A stretch of DNA of 5,231 bases from Actinomycetes bacterium (GTDB taxonomy: Bacteria > Actinomycetota > Acidimicrobiia > Acidimicrobiales > Acidimicrobiaceae), in the NCBI GenBank assembly GCA_021823045.1, contig JAKAPB010000179.1, forward strand, positions 1-5,231. The letters are read 5' to 3'. The notes below the pieces were generated by a model. That model saw only the letters and a program-made list of their open reading frames with translations, did not search any database and was not told the DNA's origin. Below, in pieces: positions 1 to 5,231 of this stretch (positions are counted from its first letter, which is position 1; every line of letters begins with the position of its first letter). Position numbers and translations under genes: made by a program.

Positions 1-1092
1 GCCCTTTTCCGGACTCATTTTGACAAGGACCGGCCACCTTGGCAGATTCGACTTTGTCAAGATCGCGATGGTACCACGTTCATCCTGGTGAAGCTCCACC
101 ATGCGCTTTTGGATGGTGGTCTAGGTTTGGAGATTCTCGCAGCGGTGGTCGACGCAGGCACGAGCCCTGATCCAAATGGAATTTCCGTGGTATCCGTGCC
201 GGCTGCGACAAAGTCCCCGAATCCAATAGATGGTGCGTTAGAGAGCATAATTGACCTGGTAAGTGGACGCATACCAGCCTTTTTAAAGCTGCAGAGGAGG
301 TTCTCTGAAGACAGGAACGAAGGCGAAGGTCGCTTTGCAGCTGCTTTGGGCAGTTTGTTTGCTGGGGAGCGCTGCGAAATATCTGGGACGCTGAGTGACA
401 AGAGGGAGTTCAGATCCGTTTCGTTCCCGTTAGCTCTTCTATCGGCTCATGCGAATCAAATTAATACCACGATCAACAACGCTCTTTTGTCGATAATCGC
501 TGGGGCAATGACCCGATATTTTGAAGACAGGGGACTCGATCCGATCGAGTCCTTGCTCGCGCTGGTCCCAATATCTCTTCGAAAACAGAGCGAAGAGGGC
601 GAAAATCCAGGTTCCAAAAATCGATTGACGGGAATGTTGGTGAGTCTTCCCACCACCCCCCAGAGTCCGCTCAAGAGGCTCGAGATGACCACTAAGGCAG
701 TCGTTGAATCAAGGGCCATCGTTGATTCGCTTGGTGCTGAAGTACTATTCGAATTGGGCAGTTTTGTGGCAACTCCACTGATCTCGATGGCGGTAGACCT
801 AGCGAGCGATCTATCACTTTTCGATTCGGTTAGGCCCCTCTTCAATCTGGTTGTCTCCAATCTTTCGGGTGTGGACTTTCCGCTGTATCTGCTTGGCCAC
901 CGAATCAGTTCTATTGTTCCTGTTGGGCCGCTCGCCGAAGGGTCCGGACTGAACATGACGGCATACAGCTATTTAGACCAGATGGAGGTTGGACTTTTGA
1001 GTTGTCCTAGGTTGGTGAAGGACCCGGATCTTTTGGTCGCATCGATAATTGCTGAACTAGATGAAGTCGAGCGGATTCAAGTGACAGTTTGA
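1..1092 (+). CDS. WS/DGAT-family acyltransferase (wax ester synthase / diacylglycerol acyltransferase), 5' end outside window
   Basis: The frame is open from base 1 to the TGA at 1090-1092 (363 codons), so the gene begins upstream. Family members are about 450-480 residues, so roughly 100 N-terminal residues are missing. The in-frame ATG or GTG codons near 88 lie inside the domain and are not the start. Visible marks, in window codons: RPPW at 11-14, in the place of the family PLW motif; the acyl-CoA-dependent catalytic motif HHALLDG (HHxxxDG) at 33-39, with H34 the likely catalytic base; INNALLS at 158-164, where the family usually has an ND motif; PLFNLVVSNLSG at 279-290; and the C-terminal block GLNMTAYSY at 316-324. 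These enzymes esterify fatty alcohols or diacylglycerol with acyl-CoA to make storage wax esters or triacylglycerol at the membrane and lipid-body surface. The family is seen clearly; the substrate is not readable, and the ND-to-NN change could alter activity. A tRNA gene follows 31 bp downstream on the same strand. Confidence 0.93.
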   Translation, partial: ALFRTHFDKDRPPWQIRLCQDRDGTTFILVKLHHALLDGGLGLEILAAVVDAGTSPDPNGISVVSVPAATKSPNPIDGALESIIDLVSGRIPAFLKLQRRFSEDRNEGEGRFAAALGSLFAGERCEISGTLSDKREFRSVSFPLALLSAHANQINTTINNALLSIIAGAMTRYFEDRGLDPIESLLALVPISLRKQSEEGENPGSKNRLTGMLVSLPTTPQSPLKRLEMTTKAVVESRAIVDSLGAEVLFELGSFVATPLISMAVDLASDLSLFDSVRPLFNLVVSNLSGVDFPLYLLGHRISSIVPVGPLAEGSGLNMTAYSYLDQMEVGLLSCPRLVKDPDLLVASIIAELDEVERIQVTV

Positions 1093-1123
1093 AAGTTGTA
1101 CGCCGACTAGAGTGATTTTCACT

Positions 1124-1199
1124 GCGGACGTGGCTCAGCTGGTAGAGCATCACCTTGCCAAGGTGAGGGTCGCGGGTTCGAATCCCGTCGTCCGCTCCA
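1124..1199 (+). tRNA. tRNA-Gly (anticodon GCC)
   Basis: A complete cloverleaf can be drawn. The acceptor stem GCGGACG pairs perfectly with CGTCCGC (1189-1195), followed by discriminator T1196 and an encoded CCA at 1197-1199. The D stem is GCTC/GAGC around AGCTGGTA. The anticodon stem TCACC/GGTGA encloses loop TTGCCAA, with anticodon GCC at 1157-1159, and the T arm is GCGGG-TTCGAAT-CCCGT. It decodes GGC and GGU. It lies 31 bp after the acyltransferase stop with no obvious terminator between, so it may be read from that gene's transcript or from a weak promoter overlapping the end of that gene. The sequence just after it is gene-poor and eroded, which fits a tRNA once used as an integration target, but no second copy of its 3' end occurs in the window. 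Confidence 0.98.
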
Positions 1200-1460
1200 G
1201 ATAAAGTCCAGTTCAGGGGCAGAAAAGGGATTTCAAAGGATCTCTCTTCTAGCGGTACAAATGGAATTGTGTGCCATATTGGTACCGCCTCGGCAAGCTG
1301 GAATAATTGGTTGTGGATGGGCTGAGCGACTCATGTGATGGTTGACTGCTGCGATTCTGCGCATTCCCGAGCAGATGATGGCCACGTACCCCGTTCTTCA
1401 CGTATTCTTGGGTGCGTCATGAAGCCCTAATTTTCCGGTGGGTTGAGATGCCTATCGCTT

Positions 1461-1479
1461 TCCGGTCTGTTAGGCCGGA
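1461..1479. repeat. short inverted repeat (7-bp hairpin)
   Basis: TCCGGTC pairs with GGCCGGA (one T·G wobble) around a five-base loop TGTTA. No T-tract follows on either strand, so it is not a standard intrinsic terminator. It may be part of a structured RNA, an operator, or chance. Confidence 0.4.
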
Positions 1480-1500
1480 GTTCCCCCGCCAATAGTACCC

Positions 1501-1546
1501 GACCCCTGTTAGGTGGTCTTTCTACATGCCTACTATAGGCAGGGGT
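1501..1546. repeat. nested inverted repeats around TGCCTA-CTA-TAGGCA
   Basis: A perfect 6-bp palindrome TGCCTA / TAGGCA (1527-1532 and 1536-1541) has a 3-base loop. A second complementary pair, ACCCCTG at 1502-1508 with CAGGGGT at 1540-1546, overlaps its right arm by two bases, so the two stems partly compete. No flanking T-run is present. It could be an operator, a piece of structured RNA or a mobile-element end; no function is readable. Confidence 0.4.
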
Positions 1547-1883
1547 GTTTGGAATAAGTCCAGGCAGAAGGCATCAGGGAAGGACTCCAGGGGGGGAAAT
1601 TCGGGTTAGGGAGTAGAGGTCAAGGGCATGGATCATTTGGAGGTACAGATCAGACTGGGAGTAGGCCCCGCTCATGCAGGGGTACGTAGCGACCGTCAGG
1701 AGTCATCTGCCTGTTCGCAAGATGGAACGGAGTAACGAAAGTGGCCCAGTGGCCAAAGCTTCGTAAGGCGCGATTGGCCTGTCGAATCTGACGGGTGGGT
1801 CAAACTGCGCTGTTTAGGGGTGTCTACAGTGTCCTTCCGGGCGGATGTCTAATTGTTCGTCATCCAGAGGTCAGGTCTGATAA

Positions 1884-2090
1884 TGGAATTTGAAGGTTTT
1901 GCTATCGCGCCAAGTGCAGCTCGACGCCAAGTCCATCAAGGGAATAGCAGCTGAACATGGGGAATGATCATATATCGCCACTCATAGAAGGTTGGTTCTG
2001 ATGCCGGGCTATGACGTACGCGCCTGGCCGAGGTTCCGTAGTGGTGCGAGGCCGGCAAAGAAGTTTACTTGGCGACGGGGATCAAGTGAG
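1884..2090 (+). pseudogene. eroded helix-turn-helix protein gene (tentative)
   Basis: In the frame starting at 1884 the translation contains SIKGIAAEHG (1932-1961), then an in-frame TGA at 1965-1967, then SYIATHRRLVLMPGYDVR and a basic tail with GARPAKK. Read through the stop, this resembles a small actinobacterial helix-turn-helix type with the pattern 'S-I-R-x-L/I-A-x-x-x-G-x-S-Y-x-x-V/T-H-R-x-L' followed by a short basic tail ending in lysines. No start codon or ribosome binding site can be assigned, and upstream stops lie at 1878-1883. I infer a decayed DNA-binding protein gene. The match is from memory of the pattern and covers only about 40 residues, so chance similarity cannot be excluded. 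Boundaries are approximate. Confidence 0.35.
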
Positions 2091-2236
2091 AGGGAGCAGA
2101 TGAGAGACCTTGTTCTATTTTGGGTGGCAATTTCGAAATCAGGTCGCTGGAGTTGGGTCTAAACGGCCAAGCGACGGGTTCTGGGACTGCGATCATTATG
2201 GCTCCAGGTCGATCTCTAGGTGGGTGGAGTCTGCTC

Positions 2237-2261
2237 CTAGCTAGGTGTAACACCTGTCTAG
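2237..2261. repeat. imperfect inverted repeat, possible operator
   Basis: AGGTG-TAA-CACCT (2243-2255) is a perfect 5-bp hairpin. It is flanked by CTAG at 2237-2240 and 2258-2261, which also pair, with a two-base mismatch on each side. It lies about 20 bp upstream of the putative -35 box of the 55-residue protein gene, a suitable place for a regulator binding site. No T-tract follows, so a terminator is unlikely. Confidence 0.35.
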
Positions 2262-2281
2262 ACTGTTAAGGCAGAGCTAAT

Positions 2282-2308
2282 GGGACAATCTCTCGACGGT
2301 CCTATAGA
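2282..2308 (+). promoter_or_regulatory. weak sigma-70-like promoter candidate for the small membrane protein gene
   Basis: GGGACA (2282-2287, four of six matches to TTGACA) and TATAGA (2303-2308, four of six to TATAAT) are separated by 15 bp, shorter than the usual 16-18. Position relative to the ATG at 2344 is reasonable. A similar pair precedes purU. Confidence 0.25.
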
Positions 2309-2343
2309 TGTGATCGCGATTGCGCCTATCGAGGTGAAGAACA

Positions 2344-2511
2344 ATGGCAATAAAGGCAATAGTCGTGCTTTACCTGCTGGTAATGGTAGTCACGGTGGTC
2401 GGAGTGGACGTCCTGTTCTTCAGACACCATTTCTGGCCGCGGCTACTCGTTAACGTTGGAATTGTACTAGTTTTTGCTGCGTTCTATTTTCGGTTCTTGA
2501 AGCGTCTGTGA
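2344..2511 (+). CDS. small two-helix membrane protein, 55 residues, function unknown
   Basis: The frame runs from ATG 2344 to TGA 2509-2511. A good Shine-Dalgarno AGGTGA sits at 2332-2337, six bases before the ATG, and an in-frame TGA inside it (2335-2337) rules out any longer start. The protein has two hydrophobic segments, about residues 5-26 and 34-49, joined by a short polar turn RHHFWPR (27-33). It ends in a basic, aromatic tail YFRFLKRL (48-55). Within the membrane region D22 and N37 stand out as polar residues. There is no signal peptidase site and no catalytic motif. From memory, the pattern VDVLFFR-x-x-FW-x-RL-x-x-N-x-GIVLVFAAFY recurs in short unannotated membrane proteins of several Gram-positive bacteria, which I cannot verify here. 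It lies alone in gene-poor DNA, so context gives no role. It may be a partner of a membrane complex or a stress-related protein; no function is claimed. Confidence 0.8.
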   Translation: MAIKAIVVLYLLVMVVTVVGVDVLFFRHHFWPRLLVNVGIVLVFAAFYFRFLKRL

Positions 2512-3564
2512 GTTCCCCCACAGCGCCAGTTGCAGAGGAAGCCAAATCCCTCCCCAGGCAGCATGATTTCCATGTTTTGCTCGCACCAATTTGATACTTG
2601 CGGAACAGGAGGTGTAGGCGACACATTTCCGCAACTCGGCCTTTCCTGGGAGCCAGGGCCAGCTAGTGTGATCTACCTGTATCAACCGACCAAGACTGGG
2701 GAGCCACGCTCAAATGGTCCAATGTCCGAATCGCAGAACCGGCGCTTCGTTGCGGTTGTTGAGCTATGCTTCCAGGGATTCTGTGAGGAGTGTCTAGCAC
2801 CACTAAAGCTGATGACGGTTATGTAGCTCCGGTATGGTTTTTGTCGTTTGTTTTGAGCCACCTTTGGGAATCCGAAATAAATAGGACCCCCTCGATCCTT
2901 CTTTCAAACTGTGACATGGCCAGCAAGAGATGCTGAGAGGCAAAACGACAGTGTTTGTAGCAGGCTATCCTGAAGCTTGCAAAGGGGAATTTTAGCTGGT
3001 CTTGTAGTTAATCATCTGGCTTTAGCCCATCCTATGATCGGAGTCGGTTTGCCTCGCCGAAGGAAGTTCGAATACCTCCACAGCACAACGGCCTCCTTCG
3101 CTGCACCCTCGGGCGTTCACCATAGCGAGGTGCAAACTACAGATCCAACCCGTGACTATGTCGCGACCTACTGCGACCCCCTCGACGACACCGACAGAGC
3201 AGTCGCGGATACAGTATGGAAATCCAACTCGTACTGGACAGTGGCGTATTGCGCACAGCGAAGACAAGACCAAAGAACAGCCTAAGGCCTGCATGGCGTA
3301 ATGTCGCTCAGGACACATCTCTTTCGTCAGTTGGATCAACCAGGTCGAGTTATCAGTCTTGTTCCTTCAACGCAAGGTGTGTTCTAAACTGCGATGTCAC
3401 TCTACGCAGGGTTTCTTAGACAAGGTGACCTGCTTCATTTTCGACCGCAACAAAAGCGAAGCCATTCCGCTGAACCTAACCAGCTGATCTTTTGGTTGCA
3501 GAGCGATGCCGAGCGGTACTTGTGAGCGAAGGACTAGGTACTTTGGAGTGGCATTTCGATCCGC
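2512..3564. other. gene-poor stretch between the small membrane protein gene and purU
   Basis: About 1 kb with no convincing gene. The longest open frames are TTG-started ones at 2530-2826 and 2977-3285 (+) and an overlapping frame at 3022-3339 (-). None has a ribosome binding site, and none has a composition or motif that looks like a known protein. The only distinct structure is the hairpin at 2598-2634. No intrinsic terminator with a T-run is evident after either neighbouring gene. It may be eroded coding DNA. Confidence 0.5.
2598..2634. repeat. interrupted hairpin with 8-bp perfect arms
   Basis: TTGCGGAA (2598-2605) is exactly complementary to TTCCGCAA (2627-2634). The 21 bases between contain a second nested stem, GTGT (2612-2615) with ACAC (2621-2624), around the loop AGGCG. 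The result is a two-tier stem with an internal bulge. There is no T-tract after it on either strand. It could be a structured RNA piece, a dyad operator or a transposon relic. It starts 86 bases after the stop of the 55-residue protein gene. Confidence 0.5.
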
Positions 3565-4458
3565 CTAATGTAGTACGACAGTTCGGATGCCGTTTAGCAT
3601 CACCCTGTTTTCAGTGTGCCAGCGCACGGCACGAGCGAGGGCCAGGCATTCGGTGTCGCGGCCCAGCATCGCCACCTCTTCGGCGCTCATCGAGTGATCT
3701 ACGCGAGCAACTTCTTGTTCGATGATCGGACCTTCGTCGAGCTCTTCGGTCACGTAGTGGGCGGTAGCTCCCACTAATTTGACGCCTCGATCATGGGCTT
3801 GGTGATAGGGCCGACCACCTTTGAAACTCGGCAGAATCGAGTGGTGGATGTTAATTGCCCGTCCTTCGAGCCGTTTGCAAAGGTCCGTGGATAGGACCTG
3901 CATGTAACGGGCAAGTACAACGAGGTCGATGTTATGCTCTTCGACTATCTCGAGAAGCTGTGCCTCGGCCGCCAGTTTGGTGTCTGGCGTGACAGGAATG
4001 TGACGGTATGGAATGCCGTAGCTCTCAGCAAGACCCCTATGGTCAAGGTGGTTTGAGATCACCATAGGTATTTCGATGTTTAAGGCGTGGTTGGCTGACC
4101 GGAAGAGCAGATCGTTGAGACAGTGACCGGCCCTGCTCACTAGTATCAGAACTTTCTGCCTTTCGGCTAGGGCCAAGAGCCGCCAGGTCATAGCGAATAT
4201 TTCGGCGACGGCGAGGAATTTATTCCTTAAAGCCTCAAGATTGACTTCATGGCCGCTAACCGTCTCGACTTGGACTCGCATGAAGAACATGCCAGTTTCG
4301 TGGTCGTCAAACTGCTGGCTCTCTACGATATTCAAGTTCTGCTCGAAAAGGAATTTCGATACGGCATAAACAATGCCGGGTCGGTCACGACAGCGCAAGG
4401 TAAGGACGTAATCTGATTCCTGCTTGCGGGTCGTCGGGGATGTCAAGTTAGAAAGCAT
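3565..4458 (-). CDS. purU: formyltetrahydrofolate deformylase (10-formyl-THF hydrolase)
   Basis: A cytoplasmic enzyme that hydrolyses 10-formyltetrahydrofolate to formate and tetrahydrofolate. It balances the one-carbon pool and can supply formate for formate-dependent purine synthesis. The 297-residue product matches the usual family length (about 280-290) with a slightly extended N-terminus. An ACT domain occupies about residues 16-92, with the signature RDRPGIV at 24-30 and NLNIVESQQF at 41-50. A formyltransferase domain follows from about 101 to 285, including VSRAGHCLNDLLFR (107-120), ARYMQVLS (183-190) and INIHHSILPSFKGG (202-215). N203, H205 and D241 (in LDEGPII) fit the Asn-His-Asp catalytic triad of the glycinamide-ribonucleotide transformylase fold. 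The C-terminus ENRVMLNGIRTVV reads like actinobacterial PurU. Start ATG 4456-4458 has AGGAG six bases upstream; the stop is TAG 3565-3567. It appears monocistronic, convergent with the small gene to its left. No disrupting change is visible. Confidence 0.97.
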   Translation of the reverse strand: MLSNLTSPTTRKQESDYVLTLRCRDRPGIVYAVSKFLFEQNLNIVESQQFDDHETGMFFMRVQVETVSGHEVNLEALRNKFLAVAEIFAMTWRLLALAERQKVLILVSRAGHCLNDLLFRSANHALNIEIPMVISNHLDHRGLAESYGIPYRHIPVTPDTKLAAEAQLLEIVEEHNIDLVVLARYMQVLSTDLCKRLEGRAINIHHSILPSFKGGRPYHQAHDRGVKLVGATAHYVTEELDEGPIIEQEVARVDHSMSAEEVAMLGRDTECLALARAVRWHTENRVMLNGIRTVVLH

Positions 4459-4464
4459 TATCTT

Positions 4465-4469
4465 CTCCT
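4465..4469 (-). promoter_or_regulatory. ribosome binding site of purU
   Basis: AGGAG on the minus strand, six bases before the ATG at 4458. It decides the start: the in-frame ATG at the beginning of MLSNLTS is the one correctly spaced. Confidence 0.8.
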
Positions 4470-4474
4470 GTTTG

Positions 4475-4490
4475 GCACTTCTGCACTTCT
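4475..4490. repeat. tandem octamer repeat GCACTTCT x2
   Basis: Two perfect, adjacent copies of GCACTTCT (4475-4482 and 4483-4490) lie in the short leader of purU, immediately upstream of its ribosome binding site and touching the putative -10 box. They could be chance, a slippage product, or a binding site. Confidence 0.5.
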
Positions 4491-4516
4491 ATATCTATGG
4501 TTCGAAGGTTTGTCGC
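4488..4516 (-). promoter_or_regulatory. sigma-70-like promoter candidate for purU
   Basis: On the minus strand GCGACA (4516-4511, four of six to TTGACA) and TATAGA (4493-4488, four of six to TATAAT) are separated by exactly 17 bp. Transcription would start near 4481, giving a leader of roughly 20-25 bases before the purU ATG, too short to hold a riboswitch. Confidence 0.3.
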
Positions 4517-4854
4517 TGCACATTGGTGGTGGAGCGTGCAGCGTCCGATGCGAACTGGATCAGCGAATAATCGATGAGCGGATCGATGTGTTTTAAGCTC
4601 CGATTTGGCTGGGTGGATTCTGCCGTGGTCGATATCGGAAGCTACTTCGTTTTCCAAGTTAAAAGGTCGGCCCGGAGGTCACTTGCCAGATTGGCTTTTC
4701 CGTCGCTTTTGGTCGCTTCTCGGTTGGCATCCTCGGATTTTATCAGGTCTGGCTTAGTTGTCGTGACGGTTGGTAAGTCAGCTCGTCGCGTATTCTCGCA
4801 GAATCGATCGCCGAGGTTGGGCCATTTATCAAAGCTGCCAGAAGAGCCATTCCT
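4491..4854. other. intergenic region between purU and the tnpB remnant
   Basis: No gene is supported. Near purU it holds the promoter candidate and a direct repeat ATCGATG (4570-4576 and 4582-4588) whose ATCGAT cores are each palindromic. The right part (about 4700-4854) is the 3' flank of the tnpB remnant, where an intact element would carry its right end and guide RNA. Only a small palindrome ATTCT-CGC-AGAAT (4792-4804) is visible there, and no clear element end can be drawn. Open frames at 4574-4903 (+) and 4448-4657 (-) overlap neighbours and lack ribosome binding sites. Confidence 0.45.
4570..4588. repeat. ATCGATG direct repeat, possible operator upstream of purU
   Basis: Two copies of ATCGATG start 12 bp apart (about one helical turn), and each contains the self-complementary core ATCGAT. 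They lie about 110 bp upstream of the purU start and about 55 bp upstream of its putative -35 box. A regulator site is possible, but nothing identifies the protein. Confidence 0.3.
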
Positions 4855-5231
4855 CTACTGCGGGGAAGGAAAGGCGCATCCTTCAGCGTTCACGTCCGCG
4901 TGAAGTCGTAATCCGCAGAATCCGCACTGGAACCGTGGGTTTTGCGGTTGTTCTTGTGGGTGTAGCAAGAGCCGGAACATTCGCCGCTCGTTCAAGGGCT
5001 GGGCACCTTGGTGACGGTGATGTCGTGTTTGGTGGTGAGCGCCGACAGGTGGGCCTTGACTACGGTCCGTTAGCAGTAGCAGGCGGCGAGGTGGTTGTGA
5101 GGGCGTCCGATCTCATTGGTGACGTAGCCGGTAATGCGGGCCTGCAACTGTCAGTAGTAGGGGTCGCTCTTCAGGCGGATGCCACGCCGGTGAAGGTCGG
5201 CGGCATGCGGTTTGAGGATTGCACCCAAAGA
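4855..5231 (-). pseudogene. tnpB: degenerate 3' part of a TnpB transposon nuclease gene (IS200/IS605/IS1341 type), runs out of window
   Basis: TnpB is the RNA-guided RuvC-type nuclease of IS200/IS605 elements. Reading the minus strand from 5231, the frame gives RRGIRLKSDPYY, stop (5151-5153), QLQARITGYVTNEIGRPHN, stop (5070-5072), then RTVVKAHLSALTTKHDITVT and VPSP. Another stop (4992-4994) is followed by TSGECSGSCYTHKNNRKT. A one-base frameshift near 4932 then moves to FQCGFCGLRLHADVNAEG and a stop at 4855-4857. These are recognisable TnpB segments: the zinc ribbon (first half altered to CSGSC instead of CSxCG, second half CGFCG intact) and the RuvC-III motif HADVN with its aspartate at 4894-4896. 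Between NHLAA and RTVVK only a few residues remain where a full protein has about 35-40 including the RuvC-II glutamate, so an internal deletion is inferred. With three stops, a frameshift and that loss the copy must be inactive. The left part of the gene is outside the window. Confidence 0.85.

Larger units (their letters stand above)
1200..1883. other. gene-poor stretch after tRNA-Gly, no supported gene
   Basis: All six frames are interrupted often. The best small candidate is a 35-codon ATG frame at 1628-1735 preceded by GAGGT at good spacing, but its composition does not look protein-like. The recognisable structure is limited to two short inverted repeats, 1461-1479 and 1501-1546. It could be eroded mobile or prophage DNA beside the tRNA, or a long intergenic region; the sequence does not decide. 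Confidence 0.5.
2091..2343. other. intergenic region upstream of the small membrane protein gene
   Basis: No gene is supported here. The right half holds an imperfect hairpin (2237-2261), a weak promoter-like pair (2282-2308) and the ribosome binding site of the following gene (2332-2337), so it may serve as the control region for that gene. The left half may be the tail of the eroded HTH gene. Confidence 0.5.

Noticed and set aside
456..956. 166-codon reverse frame inside the acyltransferase gene
   Set aside because: It is the antisense shadow of a clearly recognised coding frame.
1628..1735. 35-codon ATG frame preceded by GAGGT at good spacing
   Set aside because: Very short and polar with no pattern, and it sits in a region with frequent stops; the GAGGT is likely chance.
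2530..2826. 98-codon frame with a phrase CGTGGVGDTF resembling the glycine-rich loop of pyrimidine-nucleoside phosphorylases or anthranilate phosphoribosyltransferase
   Set aside because: It has a TTG start with no ribosome binding site, the similarity is confined to about ten residues, and the rest does not continue like either family.
3063..3080. TTCGAAT flanked by partly complementary bases, resembling a tRNA T arm or a second copy of the tRNA-Gly 3' end
   Set aside because: The flanks do not match tRNA-Gly and no acceptor, D or anticodon stems can be drawn around it.
2977..3285. 102-codon forward frame in the gene-poor region
   Set aside because: TTG start, no ribosome binding site, no recognisable motif, and an equally long frame on the opposite strand over the same bases.
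3022..3339. 105-codon reverse frame
   Set aside because: No ribosome binding site, cysteine- and arginine-scattered composition, no domain; it looks like chance.
3426..3488. 20-codon GTG frame reading VTCFIFDRNKSEAIPLNLTS
   Set aside because: Too short to judge, and no ribosome binding site or neighbour supports it.
4448..4657. 69-codon reverse frame overlapping the start of purU by 11 bases, which could look like a translationally coupled leader gene
   Set aside because: TTG start without a ribosome binding site and no protein-like pattern; the purU start has its own strong site.
4574..4903. 109-codon forward frame between purU and the transposon remnant
   Set aside because: It runs antisense through the recognisable tnpB coding remnant and has no ribosome binding site.

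Overview
The window looks like a chromosomal segment from an actinobacterium. The reasons are a wax-ester-synthase/DGAT-type acyltransferase (a family especially common in Actinobacteria), a PurU whose C-terminus reads like actinobacterial PurU, and ribosome binding sites of the AGGTGA/AGGAG type. Base composition by eye is moderate rather than the very high G+C of Streptomyces or mycobacteria, so a moderate-G+C lineage such as the Acidimicrobiia is possible. This is only a guess from the sequence.

Layout from left to right: (1) 1-1092, +, the 3' three quarters of a WS/DGAT acyltransferase gene whose start lies outside the window. (2) 1124-1199, +, a complete tRNA-Gly(GCC) with encoded CCA. 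(3) 1200-2343, more than 1.1 kb with no intact gene. It holds several short inverted repeats and what reads as an eroded helix-turn-helix gene at about 1884-2090. (4) 2344-2511, +, an intact 55-residue two-helix membrane protein with a good ribosome binding site. (5) 2512-3564, about 1 kb without a convincing gene, with one strong interrupted hairpin at 2598-2634. (6) 3565-4458, -, a complete purU (10-formyltetrahydrofolate hydrolase). (7) 4459-4854, the purU leader and the 3' flank of a transposon remnant. (8) 4855-5231, -, the degenerate 3' part of an IS200/IS605/IS1341-type tnpB gene with stops, a frameshift and an internal deletion.

The genes do not form one pathway. The acyltransferase belongs to neutral-lipid storage, PurU to one-carbon balance, and the tRNA is housekeeping. 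The unifying character is erosion: more than 2 kb between the tRNA and purU, plus the right end, carries decayed sequence, and the small membrane-protein gene survives intact inside it. I did not find a convincing new multi-gene system. The best leads are the small membrane protein, the tnpB fossil, the eroded HTH gene and the hairpins.
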